Assembly (NCBI RefSeq): GCF_012489685.1
Contig: NC_080042.1
Span: forward strand, 53,248,066-53,312,065
DNA: 64,000 nt
From: Lotus japonicus
Taxonomy: Eukaryota; Streptophyta; Magnoliopsida; Fabales; Fabaceae
Reading direction: 5' to 3'
The notes beneath the pieces were generated by a model. That model saw only the letters and a list, made by a program, of their open reading frames with translations. It did no database searches and was not told the DNA's origin. Positions 53,523 through 64,000 of this stretch are shown here, piece by piece; the first letter of the stretch is position 1; every line of letters starts with the position of its first letter. The position numbers and the translations under genes were made by a program.

Positions 53523-54617
53523 TTATAGGTCCATATAGTTTGAATTCTCAGTGGAAGATGTTGCCGGAAAAAGCAAGCAACTGAAAATAGTGGACCAGAT
53601 TTCGAGCCGGAACTCTGTGGTTAATGCAGAGAAACATACTGGTTGTGATTAGCTGTAAAATTTTGTTGACACATTAAGTTACTAGAAAATGCTATCTATC
53701 CCTATTATAAAAGCTGCAAATACTTTCGAGCAATAACATTACAAACAACTTATTTTTCCAGCAATAAGTAGTTCCTTGTTCTAGGCCTGGTATAATCCAC
53801 AAAACAAATTTCTATAAAACATAAATGGGTAAAGTTAGATAACATTTATGTTTGGTTGGAACTTCACATGAAAAATAAGAAATACCAGCAAGCCGTTGAT
53901 AGGAATAGAATTATATTATAGAATAATTGTACAAGCACTGGTTTTCGAGAGCCAGCCTCTCCTAGTTCTGGAATTCGAGAGTCCAGACCTCTCCCACCAT
54001 AACCCACAACTTCTGAATGAAACAAATAAACAAACACAACCCCTATTTAATAACCACCCCTAGACAGTTACAAGCACACAATAGCAAATAATAACTGTCC
54101 CAATTTAAATAAAAACAACCTCTAACTGCTACTGCTGGCTGCAACTTCTACTGCAGGCACTGTTCACGCTCACTGTTAACACAGTGCCCTATCAGCCGTC
54201 AAGCAGATGTTGCAGTTGAGAGCCACAATTTTGAGTAAAATTATCTTACGTACAAGACATATTTTTGAATGTCAAGTGTAGCATCATAATTTGAATACTG
54301 GTTGTTCATTTTATGTTTGTCTTCTCAGGAGCTCAAAAGCTTCTCTTATGAAATGTATCAACTCTACCAGAAAATGGATGAACTTACTTGCATCATGTCA
54401 CCCAGTTTAAAGACAAAAGCACCAGGAATGCGTTTGACATCAACCCACTGGTTTCCATGGAAGCTACTGTCAGAATGAGCTCAGGGAAGTTCTGGCTCAG
54501 GAAAATTAAGAAAACTCTTGTTGCACAAGTCCTTAAGGTAGCTGGCATTGAGGCCTAATGCTTCACAGAGAAATTCAAACAGAATTATCCCCAGTTGAGT
54601 ACCGGATCATTATGTCT
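53523..54617 (-). pseudogene. 2-oxoglutarate dioxygenase pseudogene, right copy
   Basis: Exons 54617-54388 and 53652-53523, mirror of the left copy. It has extra one-base losses (an A in the LKLG codons near 54597, and two in the last exon), so even the remaining frames are broken. Confidence 0.83.
53897..54194 (-). mobile_element. Solo LTR in the dioxygenase intron, right copy
   Basis: 298 bp, one base shorter than the left copy, flanked by GCCGT at 53892-53896 and 54195-54199. Confidence 0.85.
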
Positions 54618-55971
54618 CTGCAAGTAAATAATGTTTAACAATATTAGGAGGGAAAAGATAATCAGTTCCTATTTGCAATCCGATGTTATGATATTTATGA
54701 CATTCTCTATGTTGCAGACTGCTAAAGTTTGAGACTTTTCTAAAGGTCAAAAAGATTAGCTTAGCTTGTGTAACTACAATTAAAATCTGATTTTCTTGGT
54801 ATGCAATTGGTAAATGCAACTTGTGAGTAGTTTTGACTTTTGATTGTAAAATTGTAAAACCAACTTTGCTCAGTAGCAAAATTAATTTTAGTGCATTGCT
54901 GCAGAACTCTTGAATATATTCAGCAACAGATATCATTGCATTTATGAGGCCTTGGCTGCATAACCTCCTTCTTTTTTCTCCATTTCTTTCATAACACTTG
55001 TTCTCGGTATTTATTACATTATAGAAGTGCAGGAGTGAAAGAAAGCAACAAAAAGAGCAGACTCAGACTGCTGATGTCTCTGAGGAAGCTGAAGATAAGC
55101 TGTTCTCTGTCATAAGTTATGTTGCAAATAGTGATAATATAACAATCCATTCACAAGTCATGACCAACTTATAGATTAAATGCCTAAACACCAGTTTGCC
55201 TGACAAGCCTGATAATACTTTCAATACACAATTTTTATATCATTCCAGTTGTATGCTCAAATTCCGTAAATATAATAAATCACAAAACCCATTACAACTT
55301 CCACCGTGTGGGAAACTCTAATGCCATGAACCAGTCAAACGTTCAAAGGCCCCTTTTTAGAGGACAATTAAAAAAGTTGGAACAACTCAGCAGGTGTTTA
55401 TAAGCTTCCCATTTCACTTATGAAGGGAATATAAGGCATCTATCATCATAGCACAGCTGCTGAAAATTCAAAACAATAAATGTGTAGGAAACAGGGTCAC
55501 ATGAAGTTAAAAGTACAAATATTTTGAATCTATTACTTAAGATTAATGAAAACTCTGATACAGAATAAAAGATCCCGCAACACCTAGGTCTAGAGAATGA
55601 TGGTACCCAATGTGCATCTATTGTAAGCAGCCTCCATACCTTGCATCTGCAATTGGTTTATTCTACTTGAACATTTGGCCTCCATAATCAGAAACCGCAG
55701 CAACTCCTACCATCGCAATAAAGCTCCCCCTTCAAAATGGATACTCATGTGAAGACTCAAAAAGGCAAATAAGCCATTGTTATTGTTACAATATCAAAAC
55801 GAATCTAACACCACATGACTTAAAATAAAAACTAAGGTGCTAGTGAGCCCATTGTGTAGTCCATGATCCTGTTTGTGTGTATCTATAAAATGAAAGACAA
55901 TAAAATAGATTTGATGATTGTCATCAAAATAAAAAATGTGTAACTAGAAAGTATCTTACCCAGTTTTACTC
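54618..55971. other. Mirror of the PPR 3' flank
   Basis: Reverse complement of 49353-50705 with a few SNPs. No gene recognised. Confidence 0.45.
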
Positions 55972-56168
55972 TTACAATAGGTCTCTAGCAATCATTTCAC
56001 GAAGAAGTTTCTCAGCCTTGTCATTCTCACCTTTTTCAAAGAGTGAATGAATAATTATTTCAAAAGTTATAGCATTAGGAATACAACCCTCATTTTCCAT
56101 TTTTGACAGTAAGGCCAACGCTTCATCAAACAAACCTTCTTTACAAAGCCCATTGATCATAATGGTAT

Positions 56169-57469
56169 TGATGACCCGGGTTTATATGATGTTTTTAGGG
56201 TTTTTACTGGTAGGTTTTGAGTCTTTTTCTTGTGTCTCATGTAGTGTTTCATGCATTCTCATGCATTTTTATCTTTTCTTGAGTCTTTGTTTTGTTTTGG
56301 TAATTTTGTAGTTTTATAGGGAGCTTTCTTGCATTTTAAGTTAAGTTTAGGACTTGCATGATTTTCTTTTGTTTTATGAAGGACCTCTTGTGCTAATGAG
56401 CTCTTGGAGCTTCTAGAATCTTCCTTGACTTGTTGGTTAGGTTTGGAGAGCAGAAACTGAAGGAGAAAGAAGGCCAAGAAGCATGGAATTGATGGAGAAC
56501 TTAAAGAGGATTGAAAAGAGGAGTTTCAGAAGCCAAAAAGTCCTTTTCAAGCGAGCTGGAGCGCCTAGGCGTTGGCAGGCGCTGGGTAGGCGCCAATTAG
56601 CTCCAAAGAGCATGTTTTCAAGATGGAATTGGCGCTCAGGCGCTCTGAATTGGCGCCTGAGCGCCCAGAACAGCCCAGCCTCGCTTATTTTGCCTATAAA
56701 TAGGATTTTAGTCATTTTCCTTTGTAATCTTTGATACTACTTTCATTTCTACATAAACTCAGAGGTAGAGGATCATCTAGGAGAGTGAGAGAAGGCTTCC
56801 AAGCTTGTGTTCAAGGTTCTTAGCCAAGCATGGCTCTTGCCATGCTTCGCTAATCTCTCTTCTTATGCTTTGGTTTTCATGTAATACTTTTCATGTTTAA
56901 GTTATAATCTTAAGTTCTTTCCCACATGTTCTTCTTCTTCCCTTGAATCCCATTTTCTGAATTTCAATCTAAGCTTGTATGCATGCTTGCTTTATGCTTT
57001 TCTATAATCAGAACGGAAGTTTGTTATAGATTAGGGAACCGATTTGGGATTACCCCTTCTATACTTGCTACTAGGAATAGAGGAAGGGTTGGGGTTTGAT
57101 GGCCTGAAATTGCATGATCTAAAACCTCATATAAATGACTAAGTACACAAGGAATTGGGCTTAGCTTTTAGTATGAGAGAATTGCTTTTGTGAGGAATCA
57201 ACTAGTAAGTACATAGGCTATATCATCAAGGAGATATCCATGAGAACATGTGCATAGGATGATGTACTTAAATTGACTAGTTGAACAAGAACCCAAAGCA
57301 TGTTCTTTTCTGAGTTTTTGTTTATTTAATCTTTACTACATCGACATATCTCTATTTCAATAAAGCAAACCTTCATACTCAAGACTTAAACTGAATTTAG
57401 TCACTCACAATCCCTGTGGTTCGATAATTAAAACCGGGTGGATTCCGTACACTTGCGGATTTACCAACA
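56169..57469 (+). mobile_element. Solo LTR, 1.3 kb, in the PPR gene, right copy
   Basis: 1301 bp, TGATGACCC...ACCAACA on the plus strand, with GGTAT duplications at 56164-56168 and 57470-57474. It has a few SNPs against the left copy (for example GCGCTGGG versus GTGCTGGG). Confidence 0.85.
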
Positions 57470-57741
57470 GGTATATGTATGGACATCTATATGATAGCCT
57501 TTTCTCAAAAGATCCTGAAAAATCTCTTGTGCATCCTTCAATCTTCCACCTTTGCACAGTCCACCCAGAAGTATATTGTACGTCCACACATCGGGCTGAA
57601 TACCCTGGTCTTTAATTTTCTTGATTAGTGCAATGGCTTGGTCAACATGTTGGCTTTTGCATAAAGCGTCCAATAAAGAACTGTAGGTGATTATATTGGC
57701 TGGTTGACCTCTAACATGCATCTCATCAAGAAGCTTCCAAG

Positions 57742-60700
57742 TGTTGAAAAACGTAGAATAACTTATATTATTTTCACGTGAAAAGATACAATAGGGAGGC
57801 TCTCTATATATAGAGACCTAGGACAGCAAGTGCTTGCACAGCAAGCAAGTAAACCCTAGATTGTCACTTAAGTGTAGCCGCCACATAGGCAAGGCTAGAT
57901 AAGTAAAACATAAAATATAAAATATAGAATATTACAAAAATAACCCTGAACTAATTATCTCTAATACTCCCCCCACAAACTGAACTGTGCAGATCTGTCA
58001 CAGTCAGTTTGTCTCTCAAATCCTTGAACAAAGTGGAGCTGAGGGGTTTGGTGAGAACATCAGCAAGCTGGTCTGGTGCAGAAATATGTTTTACTAACAG
58101 CTGGTTTGCTAGGACCTTCTCACGAACAAAGAACAAATCCAACTCCATATGTTTAGTCCGAGAGTGCTGAACCGGGTTATGTGCAAGCATGACTGTACTT
58201 AAATTGTCACACAGCACAGTAGGGACAGTAGTTGCAACTTTAAGCTCTTGTAGAAGAGACTGAATCCATAGCATATCTGCTGTAGCATGTGCTAAACTCC
58301 TGTATTCAGCCTCACAACTGCTGCGAGCAACAACAGTTTGCTTCCTTGACCACCAAGTAATTAGATTGGGACCAAGGAAGATACAAGCTCCTGAAGTAGA
58401 CCTGCGATCATTTGGATCAGTAGCTCAGTCTGCGTCACAATAACCAATTAAGGACAATGGAATGCTGCGTGGAGCAGGCTTCAGAATCAAACCACAATGT
58501 TGTGTCCCTTTGAGATACCTCAAAATGCGCTTCACTGCCAGCCAGTGACTCTCTTGAGGCTGTGCCATGAACTGGCAGACTTTATTAACAGAAAAACTCA
58601 GTTCTGGTCTCGTGATAGTGACATATTGTAGGGCGCCTACAGTGGACCGATAGAGAGTAGGATCTTGAAAGGGAGTACTACCTTCTCTAATAAGCCTCAA
58701 ACCAGTCACCATAGGAGAAGAAATAGGTCGACAATCCTCCATCTTGGTCTTTTCAAGTAAGTCCCTTATATATTTTCTTTGAGACAAAAGAATTGAGTGA
58801 TCTGCCAAGTGCTTCACCTCAATACCCAAAAAGTAGTGAAGTTGCCCAAGATCTTTCAAAGCAAAAACTGCTTTTAACTTGGACACAAACAATTTGACCA
58901 AAGATTCTGAGGGACCAGTAACTATAATATCATCTACATATACCAATGCATACATGGTGGCGGTAGAAGTAGTGTAGACAAACAGCGAAGGATCACACTT
59001 GCTAGAGACAAAACCAAACTGCAAGAAGGCTGATCTTAACCTCTCGTACCAAGCCCGTGGGGCCTGCTTAAGGCCATAAAGAGCTTTATTCAGGCGACAA
59101 ACCAAGGTTCTATCACTAGCTTCAAATCCTGGAGGTTGTGTCATATACACTTCCTCTTCCAGAATGCCATTAAGGAAAGCATTATTGATATCAAGTTTTT
59201 GAATACACCAGTGATTGGTAACAGCCAGAGTCAACATCACCCTAATGGTGACTGGTTTCACAACAGGGGAGAAAGTCTCCTTGTAATCAAAGCCAAACTG
59301 CTGATGAAACCCCTTTGCAACCAGTCTTGCCTTAAGTTTCTGTACTGAGCCATCAGGGCATTGTTTGACCCTAAAAACCCATTTGCAGCCTATGGTTCTC
59401 TGTTCAGAGGCAACGGAACCAGTGTCCACGTGCCATTTGCATGAAGAGCATCAATTTCTTCTTGCATAGCGGACTTCCAACCTGCATCCTGCAAAGCTTG
59501 CTTAACAGAGGTTGGTTCAACCATGGTTAGTAACAAGGTTGGATTCAATCTTGGTTTAAAAATTCCACTTTTAGATCTAGTCTGCATGGAATGAGTGTTA
59601 GGGCCATGATAAGAACTTTGTTCTGCCAATGCAGAAGAGGAAGTGGAGGATGAGGTAGAATGTGACAAGGACTCAGGAGAAGGCTCACCATGTGAATGGT
59701 GAGGAGAAGAAGTAGACTGATTTTCATGATGAATGATTGATGATGAATGCGGTAAAGAAGAGGGATTCTGATTTTGGGAAGTTGACTCTGAAGTGTGGTG
59801 AGCTAAAGGACTCTCAACAGAATGTGGAGTAGTGAGAGGTGAGTCAATAGTGACCTGTGGTTGCTCAACTTGTGGAACAAGAGGAATAGTAGCTGGTATA
59901 AAGCTTGACTCTGAATCTGTTTGGGGTGGACTAGAGGGAAAAAGTTTTGGATAAGGAAAACTGGTTTCATGAAAGACAACATCCTTAGAGATAATGATTT
60001 TACCCTCTGCAGTTAAGCATTTGTAACCTTTGTGCATAGTGGAATAGCCAAGAAATACACATTCTTGAGACCGGAATTCAAGTTTATGCTTATTGTAAGG
60101 TCTCAAGTGAGGGAAGCATGAACAACCAAAAACATGCAAGGATTTGTAATCTGGTTGAACCTTATACAACTTAGTATAGGGAACCTGAAAATCAATTGAG
60201 GCTGTTGGTAGTCTATTTATGAGATATACTGAAGTGAGAAAGGCTTGATCCCAAAACTTATAGGGAAGTGAAGCATGAGAGAGTAAAGTCAAACCTAACT
60301 CCACGATGTGTCTATGCTTCCTCTCAACCACACCATTTTGGTGGTGAGTATGTGGACAAGCAACCCTATGCCTGATGCCATTGTCAGTGAGAAACGTAGA
60401 AAGAGGGCGAAATTCTCCTCCCCAATCAGATTGGACTGAAAGAATAGGGGTTCCAAACAACAACTCAACCTGTTTCTTAAACTGCTGAAAGACTGTGAGG
60501 GTTTCAGATTTGGCTTTTAGCAAATAAATCCAAGTGAAACGACTATAAGCATCAACAAAGGAAACATAGTATCGAAAGCCACCAGAAGAAAGAAAAGGAG
60601 CCGGCCCCCACAGGTCAGTGAAGATTAATTCTAAAGGTTTAGAGTAAACAGTTGTAGAAGAAGGTGAATGTAACTTATGAGACTTGCCAATAACACAAGC

Positions 60701-62971
60701 TGGACAAAAATCAAGATCAGTTTTATTAGGCATAGCAATATTACATGCTTGCAAAATTTGCTTCATTACATTGATACTCGGATGGCCTAGCCTAGAGTGC
60801 CAAGTATTGAAAGAAACTGAATTACAGGAAGGAAAAACATTATTCAAAGACACTGGATGTGGAAGACTTTGAGGAGGAGACTTGGCATCCAAAAGTGATG
60901 GAAAGTGATAGAGACCGTCAGGACCAACTGAGCCATACAGCAACACAGCCTTAGAACCCTGAGATTTAACAACACAAAAAGTTTCATGAAACTCAAAGAA
61001 GACTTTGTTGTCTTTACAAAACTTACTGACACTTAGAAGATTTTTGGTTATCATGGGAACATGCAGTAGATTTTTAAGAACAAGTGTAAGACTAGAATCA
61101 AAAGGAGATTTAAACCAAGAAGATCCATGAGAGGAAATACTCAAACCTTGTCCGTTGCCTATAAAGACATGATCTGGTCCTTCAAAGGGTTGTCCATGGT
61201 GAATATTCTGCTCAGTTGGTGTGACATGATGAGTTGCTCCGGAGTCAGGATACCACTCTGTAGGAGCTGGTGGTCGTTGATAATTCTGAACAATGTTACC
61301 TGGTTGCAGGGATGTTGCCCCTGCTGCCAAGAAGCTTTGTGCTGGAACTGAAGAGGATGCAACACATCCCTGAAACTGAGGTGGAGTAGGGAGAAGAGGA
61401 GGTGCTTTGTTTCCTCCCTGAACATTCTGAAGGGGAGAAGGAGCAAGCAAAGGTATTGTCTGGAAGTTCTGTGCATAACCAGGGAACTGCTGAAACTGCG
61501 GAGAAGCCATTGATGCATAATTCTGTGATAAACAAGGGTTGAGAAACTGCTGATATGCAGGAGAGGCCAAAAAATTCAGACTTGGTGCACCAGGAGGTTG
61601 GACAATATTAGTGGCTGAATTGGGTGAATTATGTGTTGGTGCTCCACTGTTTCCATAAGTATGTGGGTTGGGACCACCATAGAAGTTTTGATAATTCTGG
61701 GGAGGTGGTGATGCAACAAAATTTTGATTGAACCGGTGATAGCATACTGCTGCAGTGTGCCCTATTTTAATGCAGACTTGGCACTATACAGAATTTCGAC
61801 CACGACCTCTACCTCCACCTCCACGACCTCTACCTCCATTGTTTCCTCTGTCACCAGCATAGTTTCCTTCCTGCCACTGATTTTGTGGAACAAATTGAGG
61901 GTGTTGGTGATTAGCAGCATTTGTTTTAGTAGGTAGGGTCTGTGGGACCTGTTTTCCAGCAGTTGCTGTATTGACGGTGAACTCCGTTGCAGCACTGCGT
62001 TTATTCTTTTCAATCCGTGCTTCTTGGGCCAATAAGAGAGCACCTATCTCTTGAATTGACAAGGACTGAAACTTACTATTCATGGAGCAAAGGCTGATAA
62101 GAGTCTCATATTCCCTAGGAAGTCCTTCTAGCACTATATCAACATGCTCTTTGTAAGACACTGGATCTCCAATAGCACTCAGAGAATCTGCAATTGACTT
62201 GATCTGCTGAAGATAATCACTCACACTCTTTGAGCCAAGACTCAAATTGCGAAGTTCTATTCGCAATGACGTGATTTTGCTTCTGTGCGTGTGAAGAATC
62301 CACTGTGCAAACGCTGCCACAGTTGATGAGAGTATTTGCAACCTATCATCTGAGTAAGTACGTCACGAGAGAGTGTAGATTGGAGCCATGTGAGAAGATA
62401 GGCATCTTGCTGCTCCCACGCGAGATACGCAGGGGAAAATTGACCAAGGGCTTGATCAATATCATTCAGATATTTGTCTGGAATTTCTGGATCAACGAGA
62501 AATCGCTGCAGCCGATGAGAGGTGACAACTGGTTCTACTTGTTGCTTCCAAAGAAGAAAATTGGAATCAGTGAGTTTCTCAGCGATGGAGAGAGGATATT
62601 TCCCCAACGGAGATGGAGCGGAAATAGAGAGAGGAATGGCAGTGGTTGTCGCACCAGTTGGCTGCCGTTTTGGCGACGGCGGTGGCGACGAAGGAGGGGT
62701 TTGGTTGACTGCCGCCATGTGCGCAGTCTTTAGGCTCTGGATACCATGTTGAAAAACGTAGAATAACTTATATTATTTTCACGTGAAAAGATACAATAGG
62801 GAGGCTCTCTATATATAGAGACCTAGGACAGCAAGTGCTTGCACAGCAAGCAAGTAAACCCTAGATTGTCACTTAAGTGTAGCCGCCACATAGGCAAGGC
62901 TAGATAAGTAAAACATAAAATATAAAATATAGAATATTACAAAAATAACCCTGAACTAATTATCTCTAATA
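57742..62971 (-). mobile_element. Ty1/copia element in the PPR gene, right copy
   Basis: 5230 bp with CCAAG at 57737-57741 and 62972-62976. LTRs are at 57742-57966 (3') and 62747-62971 (5'), with a primer site at 62733-62746. It is the same insertion as the left copy, so the element was in the gene before the arms separated (or the arms are two alleles). Confidence 0.93.
57951..62718 (-). pseudogene. Copia gag-pol, broken, right copy
   Basis: It shares the gag A-run frameshift and the RNase H TGA (58425-58427) with the left copy. It has additional damage: a TAG in the zinc-knuckle region (61784-61786, CAG in the left copy) and a one-base loss at 59394-59395 just after NREP. Its protease motif is the normal DSGA (near 61238-61249). 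Confidence 0.9.
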
Positions 62972-64000
62972 CCAAGCATGAGAGACTCTCCCCGATTTGC
63001 ATAAACCATCAATAAGAGAATTGTAAGTCACTATATCAGGAATAATCATTTTGCAATCCATTTCTGCAAGGAGATTCAAGGCTTCATTCACCATTTTCAT
63101 CTTACATAATCCGTTAATCATGATACTGTAGCTCAGAACATCAGGAAACACTCCCATTTGGGTCATGGTGTTGAATACAGCTTGGGCTTTGTTCACTTCA
63201 TTAACTAAGCAATACCCATCCATCAAAGAATTATAAGTAACAACATTAGGTTTCACACCCTGCTTCATCATCACAGCTAACATGTTCTTAGCTTCTCTCA
63301 CCTTTCCTTCCTTGCATAAAGCATCAACCAATATACTAAAAGTATAAACATTTGGGTCGATGTTTTTTGTTGTCATTTCATCTAAGAAAGAAATTGCTTG
63401 TTTCAATTGACCAACAATGCAAAAGCCATATATTAAAGCACTTAACGTGACTACATCAGGAGGAATTCCCTTGACAATCATTTCAGAATATAAATTGCAA
63501 GCATGACTTACAAGTTTATCTTTACACAGGCTATCAATGATGATGTTGTACATTACCACATCAGGTTTAATCCCTCGCCCTTGAATCCGCCTAAGCAACT
63601 CCAAAGCAGCTCTTGTTTCACCCATTTTACATAGGCCATTGATCAAGGTTCCATAACTGACTTGGTTCAACCGAAATCCCTGAGCTAGCACGTCATCATG
63701 AAATTGCAGTGCTTTGGGGACCTTGCCGTGAAGACAGAGACCTTTGATGAGAGTATTGAAGGTGATGGTATCAGGCTGATAACCTCTCTTGAGAAAGATG
63801 TTCATAGTAACAAGGCTTGGCTTGATTCCAGTAAACTCCATTTGGCGAGAAAGCGATATAGCGGTGGAGTAATGCTTCGTCTTAACGAGGGAAGTTAAAA
63901 TCTTACCGAATTCGAAAATGGGTGGGGTAGGTTGCATTTGGAGTAATCGATTGAAGTGTGAGACGGCATCACCAGGATTGTGAAAGGAAGAATGAAAGCG

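Larger units (their letters stand above)
52742..64000. repeat. Right arm of giant inverted repeat
   Basis: Reverse complement of 41323-52590. Arm-specific changes include the PPR Cys/stop codon, protease DSGA/DSEA, several one-base homopolymer differences and scattered SNPs. It continues past the window end. Confidence 0.97.
55972..64000 (-). pseudogene. Restorer-of-fertility-like PPR gene, right copy, split and partial
   Basis: Segments 64000-62977, 57736-57470 and 56163-55972 (minus strand) mirror the left gene. The 5' end lies outside the window. Unlike the left copy it keeps TGC at the position of the left nonsense codon, so all visible PPR codons are open. Only the copia and solo-LTR insertions break it. 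Substitutions against the left copy include K/T in LVK(K/T)KHY, N/D in IPP(N/D)VV and L/F in AIS(L/F)LDE. The split gene is not expected to make a full protein unless both insertions are spliced out. Confidence 0.88.

Noticed and set aside
1..64000. tRNA or rRNA genes
   Set aside because: None recognised; tRNA-like words are the primer-binding sites of the retroelements.

Overview
The window is plant nuclear DNA, most likely from a legume. The evidence is a P-class pentatricopeptide-repeat (PPR) gene of the restorer-of-fertility-like type that closely resembles soybean-type members, Sirevirus (SIRE1-type Ty1/copia) elements, a Tat/Retand-type Ty3/gypsy element, LINE remnants and MITEs. The genus cannot be told from sequence alone. 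Nearly everything is transposable-element DNA. The only host-type genes are an interrupted PPR gene and a 2-oxoglutarate dioxygenase pseudogene, both present twice in mirror image.

Layout. 1-2448: repetitive DNA ending in an LTR-like terminus in minus orientation. 2449 to about 7690: a 5'-truncated Tat/Retand-type gypsy element with RNase H and integrase on the plus strand and a broken, intron-containing antisense ORF on the minus strand. 7690-8958: a decayed Ty1/copia 5' fragment (LTR, primer-binding site, gag, start of protease), minus strand. 9441-40079: a small Mutator-type MITE split by a 30.5-kb nest of Sirevirus-like elements (9467-39957, target duplication CATGT). Inside the nest are LTR-A, gag, pol, env-position ORF, antisense ORF, LTR-B, a pol stub, a second env-position ORF, a second antisense ORF, and LTR-C. 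LTR-C is itself split by a complete, very young Sirevirus in reverse orientation (26629-38875, target duplication AACTC). 40280-40911: LINE RNase H remnant and a Stowaway MITE. 41188-52641: PPR gene split by a 5.2-kb copia element and a 1.3-kb solo LTR, then a dioxygenase pseudogene with a solo LTR in its intron, then a LINE 3' fragment. 52642-52741: exactly 100 N. 52742-64000: a nearly identical reverse complement of 41323-52590.

The most unusual biology is in the Sirevirus family. All three copies carry, downstream of the env-position ORF and on the opposite strand, a 130-codon coiled-coil ORF with a TATA box just upstream of its ATG. The env-position ORF follows about 440 bp of promoter-like DNA and encodes a protein with a strong nuclear-localisation-type cluster and a coiled coil, and no evident envelope features. 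Gag and pol overlap by 113 nt in different frames (+1) in both copies that retain them. The element therefore looks like three transcription units: LTR-driven gag/pol, an internally promoted sense gene, and a convergent antisense gene.

The large inverted repeat around the N gap should be treated as a possible assembly artefact (two haplotypes joined head to head) until checked. The arms differ by scattered SNPs and several one-base homopolymer differences.
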